Source of the DNA: an uncultured Bacteroidales bacterium
GTDB taxonomy: Bacteria; Bacteroidota; Bacteroidia; Bacteroidales; FEN-979
Length of the DNA stretch: 56,089 nt
Assembly (NCBI GenBank): GCA_903959905.1
Contig: CAJBYO010000050.1
Location: forward strand, 1 to 56,089
Direction of reading: 5' to 3'
Below, piece by piece: positions 42,212 through 49,832 of this stretch. The position numbers and the translations under genes were made by a program. The first letter of the stretch is position 1. Each line of letters starts with the position of its first letter. The notes beneath the pieces are model-generated. The model worked only from the letters and a program-made list of their open reading frames with translations. It made no database searches and was not told the origin of the DNA.

Positions 42212-42613
42212 ATCGGGGAAACAACCCTGATCGAAAAGAACGAACTGCTGGCTGAATTGTCAACAAAACTGAAAAAAATCGCCGCTGATTCCGATGCGCC
42301 GGATTCTGAACTGCTGCGCTCGGTGATCCATGATCTCCAGCATCAGCATTCAGAGGGTTTCTGGGATGAATTCAATGTGCATTTCAAAGAGACCCATGCA
42401 GATTTTTACAGCCGCCTCAGCAAAGAATTTCCCGGGTTAAGTCCCAATGAAATGAAATTATGCGCCTTCCTGAAGCTCAACCTTTCCACCAAGGAAATTT
42501 CCATGATCACCCGTAAAAATGAACATAGCATCAAGATCACGAGATACAGGCTCCGCCAGCGGCTGGGACTGAGCCGCGAAGACAACCTTGTTATGTTCCT
42601 CGGCCGCTACTGA
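42212..42613 (+). pseudogene. C-terminal remnant of a LuxR-type-HTH Bacteroidota regulator
   Basis: The frame opens after a stop at 42209-42211 and has no ATG; a TTG at 42257 gives 118 residues. The sequence IEKNELLAELSTKLKKI, then FWDEFNVHFKETHADFYSRL, and a helix-turn-helix, LSPNEMKLCAFLKLNLSTKEI to LRQRLGL, matches the C-terminal end of large TPR or two-component sensor regulators of this phylum, whose sensor parts are hundreds of residues longer. A hairpin repeat immediately precedes the frame, so the gene is probably 5'-truncated and dead. A short DNA-binding protein translated from TTG is the alternative. Confidence 0.65.
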
Positions 42614-42633
42614 CCCATTGTCAGAATTCCTGT

Positions 42634-42762
42634 CACCTGTCACCCGTCACCCGTCACCTGTCACCCGTCACCTGTCACCCGTCACGCGTCACCTGCCACC
42701 CGTCACCTGTCACCCGTCACGCGTCACCCGTCACCCGTCACGCGTCACCTGTCACCCGTCAC
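42634..42762. repeat. Heptanucleotide tandem repeat (CACCCGT/CACCTGT/CACGCGT)
   Basis: Eighteen consecutive 7-bp units from 42634 to 42759, mostly CACCCGT and CACCTGT with some CACGCGT and one CACCTGC, plus a decayed nineteenth. It sits between the regulator remnant and the hdrC promoter. A 3.4-unit run of the same heptamer is inside flxB at 48291-48314. Confidence 0.95.
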
Positions 42763-42829
42763 GATTACCCCCTAACTCCATGGTAGCCACCCCACAATAA
42801 TTTAGAACACTTCCAAAAAAAACTTTTTG

Positions 42830-42837
42830 TAACTTTG
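42830..42837 (+). promoter_or_regulatory. Bacteroidota -7 promoter box for the hdr-flx operon
   Basis: TAACTTTG matches TAnnTTTG exactly, 35 bp before the hdrC start. A matching -33 TTTG is not evident. Confidence 0.6.
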
Positions 42838-42871
42838 TCCTGTTAAAACATTAACAATAGAAAATTATCCT

Positions 42872-43441
42872 ATGATAACACTTGGAACTCAGGGAAAAAA
42901 CACATTTCTGGCAGACGTCAACAAGAAAAGCGGTGCCAATGTGCTTGAATGTTATCAATGCGGCAAGTGTGTTGGCACCTGCCCGGTGTCGCAGTACATG
43001 GATTTTCCGCCGCGTGAGATCATGCAGATGATCAAGCTGGGGCTGAGAAATGAGAGCTATATGGCCAATTCCCACTGGTTTTGCCTTACCTGTTCAGCCT
43101 GTTCGGGCCGATGCCCCCGCGAAATTGATATCCCGGCAGTGATGGAGGCCGTTCGCCACCTTGCCATTGAGGAAAACTATATCAACGATTCAACCAAAGT
43201 AAAAGAGATCAGGAAATTCCACGAGATCTTCCTGGCTATGATCAAGCGTTATGGCCGTAATTACGAGCTCCGCATGATGGCCGAGTTCAATATCCGTACC
43301 CGTAACCTGTTCAAAGACATGCACCTGGCCCCGAAAGCCCTCCTCAAAGGCAAGATCCCCCTGGGTGTTAAGCCGCTGAAGAGCGCCAAGGCCATCAAGC
43401 GCATGTATGAACTTGCTGAAAAACTGGAAAAGAATAAATAA
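42872..43441 (+). CDS. hdrC: Heterodisulfide reductase-like subunit C
   Basis: 189 residues with two ferredoxin-type [4Fe-4S] motifs: CYQCGKCVGTCP near residue 28 and CLTCSACSGRCP near 68, followed by a basic helical tail. This is the standard HdrC layout; it passes electrons between HdrA and the catalytic HdrB. First gene of a seven-gene operon; hdrB starts 11 bp after its stop. Confidence 0.9.
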   Translation: MITLGTQGKNTFLADVNKKSGANVLECYQCGKCVGTCPVSQYMDFPPREIMQMIKLGLRNESYMANSHWFCLTCSACSGRCPREIDIPAVMEAVRHLAIEENYINDSTKVKEIRKFHEIFLAMIKRYGRNYELRMMAEFNIRTRNLFKDMHLAPKALLKGKIPLGVKPLKSAKAIKRMYELAEKLEKNK

Positions 43442-43452
43442 TCTGACCGAAC

Positions 43453-44397
43453 ATGAAGAAATTAACCTATTTCCCGGGTTGTTCTGCACATGGCACCAGC
43501 GAGGAGTTTGACAGTACCCTTAAACTGGTGCTCAAAACACTGGATGTGGAGCTGGAAGACATTCCCGACTGGAATTGCTGCGGCGCCACCTCTGCCCATG
43601 TGATGACCGAGAACCTGGCATATGCGCTGCCGATGCGCAATCTTGTACTGGCAGAGAAACTTGAAAATACAACCATGGGCATCGCCTGCGCTTCCTGCTA
43701 CCAGCGGATGAAGGTGACGAAGGTGCACATGGATGAAAACCCCGAACTGGCCCAGAGGATCAACACCACGGTGGTGGAAGAGGGAACCTACAAGGGAACG
43801 GTGGATGTAAAGTCCATGCTTCAGTATTTTTACGAAGATATCGGTGTGGAAACCATCCGGGGAAAAGTGACCAAGTCCCTCGCCGGACTGAAGGTTGCCT
43901 GCTACTACGGCTGCCTGCTCACCCGACCCAAAAACATTACAAAATTTGACTCTCCGGAGTACCCGGTTTCCATGGACCAGATCTGCGAGGCCCTTGGTGC
44001 CACGGCCACGGAGTTTGACTATAAGACCGAATGTTGCGGTGCCTCCTTTTCCATCTCCAACACCGAGGTGGTGCTCAACCTGAGCGGACAGATCCTGGCG
44101 ATGGCCAAAGAGAGCGGCGCCCATGCGATCGTGGTTGCCTGCCCGCTGTGCCAGTCAAATCTTGACATGCGCCAGCCGGATATCGAAAAGCAGCAGGGTG
44201 TGAAATATGACATTCCTGTATTCTACATCACCCAGCTCATGGCCCTGGCTTTCGGAAACCCTGTTGATCAGCTGAAGTTCCCGAAACACATCGTTCCGGT
44301 GGAAGGCGCACTCGCCAACATCGGCAAGATTGACCCGGTGCCGCAGAAAGTTAAAAAACCCATCAAAGCTGTTGAAGCAGAAAGCGAGGTTGAATAA
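43453..44397 (+). CDS. hdrB: Heterodisulfide reductase-like subunit B
   Basis: 314 residues with two CCG (cysteine-rich) domains: PGCSAHG to DWNCCGATSAH in the first half, CYYGCLL to TECCGASFS and ACPLCQSN in the second. In HdrB these hold the two non-cubane [4Fe-4S] clusters that cleave a disulfide. Which disulfide would be used in this organism is unknown; no dsrC-like gene is present in the window. The stop codon overlaps the hdrA ATG by one base. Confidence 0.9.
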   Translation: MKKLTYFPGCSAHGTSEEFDSTLKLVLKTLDVELEDIPDWNCCGATSAHVMTENLAYALPMRNLVLAEKLENTTMGIACASCYQRMKVTKVHMDENPELAQRINTTVVEEGTYKGTVDVKSMLQYFYEDIGVETIRGKVTKSLAGLKVACYYGCLLTRPKNITKFDSPEYPVSMDQICEALGATATEFDYKTECCGASFSISNTEVVLNLSGQILAMAKESGAHAIVVACPLCQSNLDMRQPDIEKQQGVKYDIPVFYITQLMALAFGNPVDQLKFPKHIVPVEGALANIGKIDPVPQKVKKPIKAVEAESEVE

Positions 44398-46370
44398 TGG
44401 CAAGAGTAGGAGTATTCGTTTGTTTTTGTGGTGCGAACATCGCCGACTATGTGGACGTTCCCCAGGTTGTTGAAGAGGTAAAACGCATAAAGGAAGTAAA
44501 ATTCGCCACCGAGTATAAGTACATGTGCTCCGACCCGGGGCAGGGGATGATTCGCGATGCGATTGTTCAGAATAAGCTGACATCCATCGTGGTAGCTGCC
44601 TGTTCGCCCAGGATGCACGAGAAGACATTCCGCAAGGCATTGTCAGATGCAGGGATGAATCCGTACCTGCTGGAGGTGGCCAACATCCGCGAACATTCAT
44701 CGTGGGTGCATCAGAAAGACAAGAAAGCCGCCACGGAGAAGGCCATGGACCTCTGCCGCATGGCCGTTGCCAAATCCATTGCCAACGAACAGTTGCATGA
44801 GATCTCGGTTCCGGTTACCAAGCGTGCCCTCGTGATCGGCGGCGGAATTGCCGGTATCCAGGCGGCCCTCGACATTGCCGATGCCCGCATCCCCGTGGTG
44901 CTGGTTGAACGCAGCCCCTCCATCGGGGGAAAAATGGCACAGCTTGATGAGACCTTCCCAACCCTCGACTGCGCCCAGTGTATCCTCACTCCCAAGATGG
45001 TGGATGTGGCCTCGCATCCTTATATTGAACTCATTCCCTATTCAGAAGTGATAGAATTGCAGGGATTTGTCGGCAACTACAAGGTGCGGATTAAAAAGAA
45101 AGCATCCTACGTAAATTTCAAGACCTGTACGGGTTGCGGCGCCTGCTGGCAGAAATGCCCGGTGAAGGTGCCCAATGAATACAACATGGGCATCGACAAG
45201 CGGAAAGCGATCTACACGCCATTCCCGCAGGCAGTGCCCAACAAGCCGGTTATTGACGCCGAACACTGCACCATGCTCACCAAGGGCAAGTGCGGCATCT
45301 GCGCCAAGGTTTGCGACAAGGGTTCGATTGATTACACCATGCAGGATGAGATCATCGAACGCGAAATCGGCGCCGTGGTTGTTGCCACAGGCTATGATAT
45401 GTGGGATCCGAAACCGTATGAAGAATATGGCGTAGGCCGTTTCAAGGATATCATCACCTCGCTGGAGTTTGAGCGCATGGTTTCGGCCAATGGCCCCACA
45501 AACGGAGTTCCTATCCGTCCTTCCGACGGGAAAGTGCCCAAGAATGTGGTGTTCATCAAATGCGTAGGCTCCCGCGACGAAGCAAAAGGTATAGAATACT
45601 GCTCCAAAATATGTTGCATGTATACTACCAAGCATACCATCCTGCTCCATCATAAAGTCCACGATTCACACGCTTATGTCTTCTACATGGATATCCGTGC
45701 AGCCGGCAAGGGGTATGAAGAGTTTGTGAAAAAAGCCCAGGTTGACACCGGTACGACATACCTCCGCGGCCGTGTTTCAAAAATTTACAAGAAGGGCGAC
45801 AAACTGATGGTCAGGGGCGAAGATGCCCAGCTTGGCCAGGTGGTGGAAGTTGAAGCTGACATGGTGGTTCTTGCCACTGCGGTGAGCGCACCGAAAGACA
45901 ATCCGGATCTTGCCCGTTTGCTGGGTATATCCTACGATAAATATGGGTACCTGTCGGAAGCACACCCCAAGCTACGACCGGTAGAAACTGCGAAGGCCGG
46001 GATTTTCCTGGCCGGCTGCACCCAGGCGCCGAAAGACATCCCCGAAACGGTTTCGCAGGCCTCCGCCTGTGCCGCCAAGGTTTGCGGTTTGTTTGCCGGT
46101 GATACGATGAAGAAGGATCCGATGGTCTCCACCATCAACAACGAGTATTGTTCGGGATGCCAGAACTGCGTAAAGGTTTGCCCGTATGGTGCGATCGTTA
46201 CCGACGATGTTCCCATCGGCCACGGATCCAAGGAACTGAGAACAGTTGCCAAAATCAATGAAGGCGTTTGCCAGGGCTGCGGCTCCTGCGTGGCGATCTG
46301 CCGGAGCATGGCCATCAACCTGGCTGGCTTCACCGATCCTCAAATCATTAACGAGATAGTTTCAATCTAA
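44397..46370 (+). CDS. hdrA: Heterodisulfide reductase-like subunit A (flavin, electron-bifurcating candidate)
   Basis: 657 residues, the classic HdrA length. It has an N-terminal Cys-bearing domain (VFVCFCGANIADYVD, AACSPRMHEKTFR), FAD-binding GGGIAGIQAALD with ERSPSIGGKMAQLD, an internal Fe-S motif (CTGCGACWQKCP), the thioredoxin-reductase-like core, and two C-terminal [4Fe-4S] sites (CSGCQNCVKVCP, CQGCGSCVAICR). In Hdr complexes this flavin splits electron pairs between a disulfide and ferredoxin. Translationally coupled to both neighbours (TAATG junctions). Confidence 0.92.
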   Translation: MARVGVFVCFCGANIADYVDVPQVVEEVKRIKEVKFATEYKYMCSDPGQGMIRDAIVQNKLTSIVVAACSPRMHEKTFRKALSDAGMNPYLLEVANIREHSSWVHQKDKKAATEKAMDLCRMAVAKSIANEQLHEISVPVTKRALVIGGGIAGIQAALDIADARIPVVLVERSPSIGGKMAQLDETFPTLDCAQCILTPKMVDVASHPYIELIPYSEVIELQGFVGNYKVRIKKKASYVNFKTCTGCGACWQKCPVKVPNEYNMGIDKRKAIYTPFPQAVPNKPVIDAEHCTMLTKGKCGICAKVCDKGSIDYTMQDEIIEREIGAVVVATGYDMWDPKPYEEYGVGRFKDIITSLEFERMVSANGPTNGVPIRPSDGKVPKNVVFIKCVGSRDEAKGIEYCSKICCMYTTKHTILLHHKVHDSHAYVFYMDIRAAGKGYEEFVKKAQVDTGTTYLRGRVSKIYKKGDKLMVRGEDAQLGQVVEVEADMVVLATAVSAPKDNPDLARLLGISYDKYGYLSEAHPKLRPVETAKAGIFLAGCTQAPKDIPETVSQASACAAKVCGLFAGDTMKKDPMVSTINNEYCSGCQNCVKVCPYGAIVTDDVPIGHGSKELRTVAKINEGVCQGCGSCVAICRSMAINLAGFTDPQIINEIVSI

Positions 46371-46858
46371 TGGAAGCAGAAGTAAAAGATCAACTTGTAA
46401 GCATCGAAAAGCCCGAACTGATCGCACCTCCCAACTGGGAACCGGTGATCATGGGCATTCTCTGCAACTGGTGTTCATACGCCGGATCGGACCTTACGGG
46501 AACCTCGCGGATCCAGTATCCACCCAACATCCGTATCATCCGGGTGCCGTGTTCTTCACGTGTTGACCCGTGGTTCCTGATCAAGTCGCTGCAGACTACG
46601 GCCGATGGCGTACTCGTTTCAGGTTGTCACCCGGGCGACTGCCACTACATCAGCGGGAACTATTTCGCCCGCCGCCGTTTTCTGGTGACCAAGAAGCTGT
46701 TGAATTTTGTGGGATTCCATGAAAACCGCATCCAGTTCTCCTGGGTGTCGGCAGCCGAAGGCCCCAAGTTCGCCAAGGTGGTCAATAAAGTGACCGAGGA
46801 CATCAAAAAGCTAGGACCGCTTCATTTGTATAAAAAAGAAAATTTCGAGAAGAAATGA
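46370..46858 (+). CDS. flxD: FlxD/MvhD-like electron-transfer subunit
   Basis: 162 residues with the MvhD signature: CNWCSYAGSDLTG near residue 29, PCSSRVDPWFL, and SGCHPGDCHY near 83, which bind a [2Fe-2S] cluster. It links the NADH-oxidising Flx module to HdrA. It overlaps hdrA by 1 bp and flxC by 4 bp. Confidence 0.88.
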   Translation: MEAEVKDQLVSIEKPELIAPPNWEPVIMGILCNWCSYAGSDLTGTSRIQYPPNIRIIRVPCSSRVDPWFLIKSLQTTADGVLVSGCHPGDCHYISGNYFARRRFLVTKKLLNFVGFHENRIQFSWVSAAEGPKFAKVVNKVTEDIKKLGPLHLYKKENFEKK

Positions 46859-47712
46859 ACTATACGAAACAGATCCAGGATATTGCGTCGCAACTGTTTG
46901 CTGAGGGAAAGATTGACGTGTTCGTTGGTTACCGACTGAACGGTTTTGACGACAACCAGGTTCCCGTGCTGATCAAAGATCCGCAGGATGTTCACAAACT
47001 GGTGTTCACCGACAAGTCGGTGTTCAACCTTGTGAATTACCTTAAAACCGACCACACCCGACGGAAGCGGGTTGGGCTCGTGGTGAAGGGCTGCGACAGC
47101 CGTTCGCTGAACCTGATGCTTACCGAGAACCAGGTGAAACGCGAGAACATCTATGTGGTTGGTATCTGCTGCGAAGGCGTTACCGACGATGCAGGGCAGA
47201 AGATGCAAAACTGTGTTGACTGCATGGTACCGGATGCCGTGGTGAGTGATGAGTTGCTGGGAACGGCGTCGGGGGCGGATACCCTGACATACAAGATGAA
47301 CGCTGATGTTGCTGCGCTTTCGAATATTCCGCTCACCGAACGGGCCGCCTATTTTGAAGAGGTTTTTGAAAACTGCATCCGCTGCAATGCCTGCCGCCAT
47401 TCATGCCCGCTTTGCTATTGCGCAAAGTGCTGCATCGACCAGGAAACAGCCACGCTTTATAACGGCGCAAACACCACATCTGCCGCATTTCACGCCCTGA
47501 TGACCTGGTCGCTGCACCTTGCCGGCCGTTGTGTTGATTGCCGGAACTGCGAAAAAGCATGCCCGAGCCACCTGCCGCTGCATTTGCTGCACAAACAGAA
47601 CGAAAGCGTGATCTTTGAGAATTTCCAGGAGCACCTGGCCGGGGTTATTCCCGAAGACCGAGGCGCCTTCTACAAGTACAGTCTGAAAGATCCCGACGAT
47701 TTTATCATGTAA
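46855..47712 (+). CDS. flxC: FlxC-like iron-sulfur protein (FdhB/FrhB-like with two [4Fe-4S] motifs)
   Basis: 285 residues. The N-terminal part resembles the F420-hydrogenase/formate dehydrogenase beta family (VGYRLNGFDDNQVP, VVKGCDSRSLN, GICCEGVTDD). The C-terminal part has dicluster motifs CIRCNACRHSCPLC and CVDCRNCEKACP. Together with FlxB it should carry electrons from the NADH-binding FlxA towards FlxD and HdrA. The letter assignment C versus B is by gene order and may be swapped. Confidence 0.75.
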   Translation: MNYTKQIQDIASQLFAEGKIDVFVGYRLNGFDDNQVPVLIKDPQDVHKLVFTDKSVFNLVNYLKTDHTRRKRVGLVVKGCDSRSLNLMLTENQVKRENIYVVGICCEGVTDDAGQKMQNCVDCMVPDAVVSDELLGTASGADTLTYKMNADVAALSNIPLTERAAYFEEVFENCIRCNACRHSCPLCYCAKCCIDQETATLYNGANTTSAAFHALMTWSLHLAGRCVDCRNCEKACPSHLPLHLLHKQNESVIFENFQEHLAGVIPEDRGAFYKYSLKDPDDFIM

Positions 47713-47727
47713 TCCGAATCAAACCTT

Positions 47728-48786
47728 ATGAGCTTTTCAACCTTTGTTACCGATAAAGCTGGCTTGCAGAAGTTTTATGAGGCCATCATGGCCAGTCAGG
47801 AAACCTATGCCCCGGTAGAAAAATTCGGCAAATTTGATTTTAAACGGGTATCCGCCCTTGCGGAATGCGACCCCGAATCACCCATCGCGAAGACCATGAG
47901 CATCAAGCCCCTGTTCTTTCCGCGCACCGCCAAGGTGATGAAATTTGTTGCCACCAGCGCCGGAACCGACGTGTCGGAGGTGGACGAAGATCCGCTGGCT
48001 GTGAAACGTGTGATTCTCGGCGTTAAACACTGCGACGCCCGCAGCCTTCAGGTGCTTGATAAAGTCTACAACTGGGACTACATCGACACCGACTACCAGA
48101 ACCGCCGCCAGAACACCGTGATCATCTCCACCCGCTGTGACAAGGCCGACACGCACTGTTTCTGCACATCATTGGATTATGATGTTGAAAACCTTGACGC
48201 CATGGACATTCTCGTGGTTCACGGAACTGACGGAAAAGAGTATATCAAGGCCAGAACCGAAAAAGGAAACGAACTCCTGAGCTCCGACGTCACGCGTCAC
48301 GCGTCACCCGTCACGGAAGAAATAACCGCTCCAGTCCTTAAGAGTCAATACGCCTCCTTCGCCGCCTCCTTCCGCCTGAAGATGAACTACAAAGAGGTGA
48401 ATGAGAAACTATCAAAGATATTTGACACCCCTGAATTTGAGAACGTTTCAGGCAACTGCGTCAGCTGCAACACCTGTGCGTTTGTTTGTCCGACATGCCA
48501 CTGTTTCAAGATTTCCGACGAGAAAATCAAAGATACCGGCGTTCGTTACAAGAGCTACGACTCCTGCAACAACGGCTATTTCACCCTGATGGCCGGAGGC
48601 CACAACCCCCGCCCGGCCAAGTACCGCCGCTGGCGCCAGCGTGCCATGCACAAATTCGTGTATTACAAGGAGCGGTTTGGCGAAAACCTCTGCGTGGGAT
48701 GCGGCAAATGCACCATCTCCTGCCCTGTGAACATCAGCATTTTTGAGGTCGTTAACCAGGTCTCCGCCGCGGCAATGCAGGAATGA
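47728..48786 (+). CDS. flxB: FlxB-like iron-sulfur protein (AsrA-like) with in-frame heptamer insertion
   Basis: 352 residues. N-terminal domain with GVKHCDARSLQVLD and RCDKADTHCFC, C-terminal [4Fe-4S] dicluster CVSCNTCAFVCPTC and CVGCGKCTISCP, as in anaerobic sulfite reductase subunit A and Flx proteins. A segment reading DVTRHASPVT (48286-48315) is the translation of three and a half units of the heptamer seen upstream of the operon. It lies in a linker between domains, so the frame and probably the function survive. Confidence 0.78.
   Translation: MSFSTFVTDKAGLQKFYEAIMASQETYAPVEKFGKFDFKRVSALAECDPESPIAKTMSIKPLFFPRTAKVMKFVATSAGTDVSEVDEDPLAVKRVILGVKHCDARSLQVLDKVYNWDYIDTDYQNRRQNTVIISTRCDKADTHCFCTSLDYDVENLDAMDILVVHGTDGKEYIKARTEKGNELLSSDVTRHASPVTEEITAPVLKSQYASFAASFRLKMNYKEVNEKLSKIFDTPEFENVSGNCVSCNTCAFVCPTCHCFKISDEKIKDTGVRYKSYDSCNNGYFTLMAGGHNPRPAKYRRWRQRAMHKFVYYKERFGENLCVGCGKCTISCPVNISIFEVVNQVSAAAMQE
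48291..48314 (+). repeat. Heptamer tandem repeat inside flxB
   Basis: CACGCGT, CACGCGT, CACCCGT and CAC in succession, the same units as in the 42634-42762 array. It keeps the reading frame and adds about eight residues. Confidence 0.85.
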
Positions 48787-48877
48787 AAACAATGCAGACA
48801 ATGAAAACAATGAAAGCAATGCATGCAATGCAATATTTTACCATTTTACCATTTCACCATTTCACCATCTGACACTT
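48787..48877. repeat. flxB-flxA spacer made of two simple repeats
   Basis: The first half repeats a (A/G)CAATG-containing unit (about seven CAATG in 48786-48832), the second half repeats ACCATTTTACC/ACCATTTCACC four times up to 48868. No gene is seen here; an in-frame upstream extension of flxA through this spacer is rejected. Confidence 0.75.
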
Positions 48878-49711
48878 ATGGAAAAGCTTCTCATCCCGAT
48901 GATCTGCAAGGTTGACAAAGTCATCCAGGAAACTCCGGACATCCGCACTTACCGCCTGAAATTCAGGGAGGAGGGGATGATGGATACATTCACCTACCTC
49001 CCCGGACAGTTCGTTGAATTCTCCCTGCTTGGTTCCGGCGAGTGCACCTTTTGCATCGCCTCTTCCGCCACAAGGAAAGGGTATTTTGACTGTTCCATCA
49101 AGAAAGCTGGCGTTGTTACCGCCGACATCCATTCCAGCCTGGAGGAAGGCGATGAAGTGGGCATCCGGGGGCCGTTCGGAAACTGGTTTCCGCTGGAAGA
49201 TATCAAAGGGAAGAACCTGTTGTTTGTAGGCGGAGGTATTGGTTTGGCACCATTGCGTTCGCTGATCCAGTACTGCATCGACAACCGCGGCGATTATAAG
49301 GATTTCACCATCCTCTATGGCGCCCGCACATCGTCGGACATGTGTTACAAAGATGAGATCAAAGAGTGGCAGGACAATCCCAGCCTGAAAGTAGTGCTCA
49401 CCATTGACAGGCCGGAAGATACCTGGACCTCCAACGTGGGCGTTGTGCCCAAGATCCTGGAAGAAGTTGTAAAACCTGTGATCGAAAACACCAAGGTGAT
49501 CACCTGTGGCCCTCCCATCATGATCAAATACACCATCCAGTCGCTTTTAAAGCTCGGTTTTGCCGACAAAGATATTATCACCACCCTGGAGATGAAAATG
49601 CAGTGCGGCCTGGGAAAATGCGGACGGTGTAATATTGGTTCCACTTATGTGTGCAAGGATGGGCCTGTTTTCACAAACGAACAGCTGAAGTCATTGCCTG
49701 ACGAGTTTTAA
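48878..49711 (+). CDS. flxA: FlxA-like NAD(P)H-oxidising flavoprotein (AsrB/PyrK family)
   Basis: 277 residues from ATG at 48878 (MEKLLIPMICKV). Ferredoxin-reductase fold: FAD-binding domain (YLPGQFVEFSLLGSGE), NAD(P) site (LLFVGGGIGLAPLRSLI, TCGPPIMIKY), and a C-terminal [2Fe-2S] motif CGLGKCGRCNIGSTYVC as in PyrK and AsrB. It should feed NADH electrons into the Hdr-Flx complex. A perfect 16-bp palindrome follows its stop. Confidence 0.85.
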   Translation: MEKLLIPMICKVDKVIQETPDIRTYRLKFREEGMMDTFTYLPGQFVEFSLLGSGECTFCIASSATRKGYFDCSIKKAGVVTADIHSSLEEGDEVGIRGPFGNWFPLEDIKGKNLLFVGGGIGLAPLRSLIQYCIDNRGDYKDFTILYGARTSSDMCYKDEIKEWQDNPSLKVVLTIDRPEDTWTSNVGVVPKILEEVVKPVIENTKVITCGPPIMIKYTIQSLLKLGFADKDIITTLEMKMQCGLGKCGRCNIGSTYVCKDGPVFTNEQLKSLPDEF

Positions 49712-49714
49712 CAA

Positions 49715-49747
49715 AGACCTTCCAGGTTTTTAAAACCTGGAAGGTCT
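49715..49747. terminator. Perfect palindrome after the hdr-flx operon
   Basis: Arms AGACCTTCCAGGTTTT and AAAACCTGGAAGGTCT, 16 bp each with one base between, right after the flxA stop. It could end transcription, but no T-tract follows; it looks like a dispersed repeat of the phylum. It is followed by a run of ACTCATTACTCATC-type simple sequence to about 49793. Confidence 0.65.
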
Positions 49748-49820
49748 GGTTACCCCACCTTCACCACTCACTACTCATTACTCATCACTCACTGCGCGCC
49801 AAAAGTATCCCCAATCTTCG

Positions 49821-49828
49821 TACTTTTG
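49821..49828 (+). promoter_or_regulatory. Bacteroidota -7 promoter box for the BNR-repeat gene
   Basis: TACTTTTG (TAnnTTTG) only 4 bp before the ATG at 49833, implying a leaderless or nearly leaderless transcript. Confidence 0.5.
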
Positions 49829-49832
49829 TTAA

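Noticed and set aside
42588..42800. Open frame with repeated SPVTRH peptide
   Set aside because: It is just the translation of the heptamer array.
48743..48877. N-terminal extension of FlxA
   Set aside because: Would overlap the end of flxB and translate simple repeats; ATG at 48878 fits the family start.
42872..49711. Class II (Bam) benzoyl-CoA reductase module
   Set aside because: HdrA- and MvhD-like genes also occur in Bam clusters, but no tungsten subunit BamB or BamC is present and the set matches Hdr-Flx.
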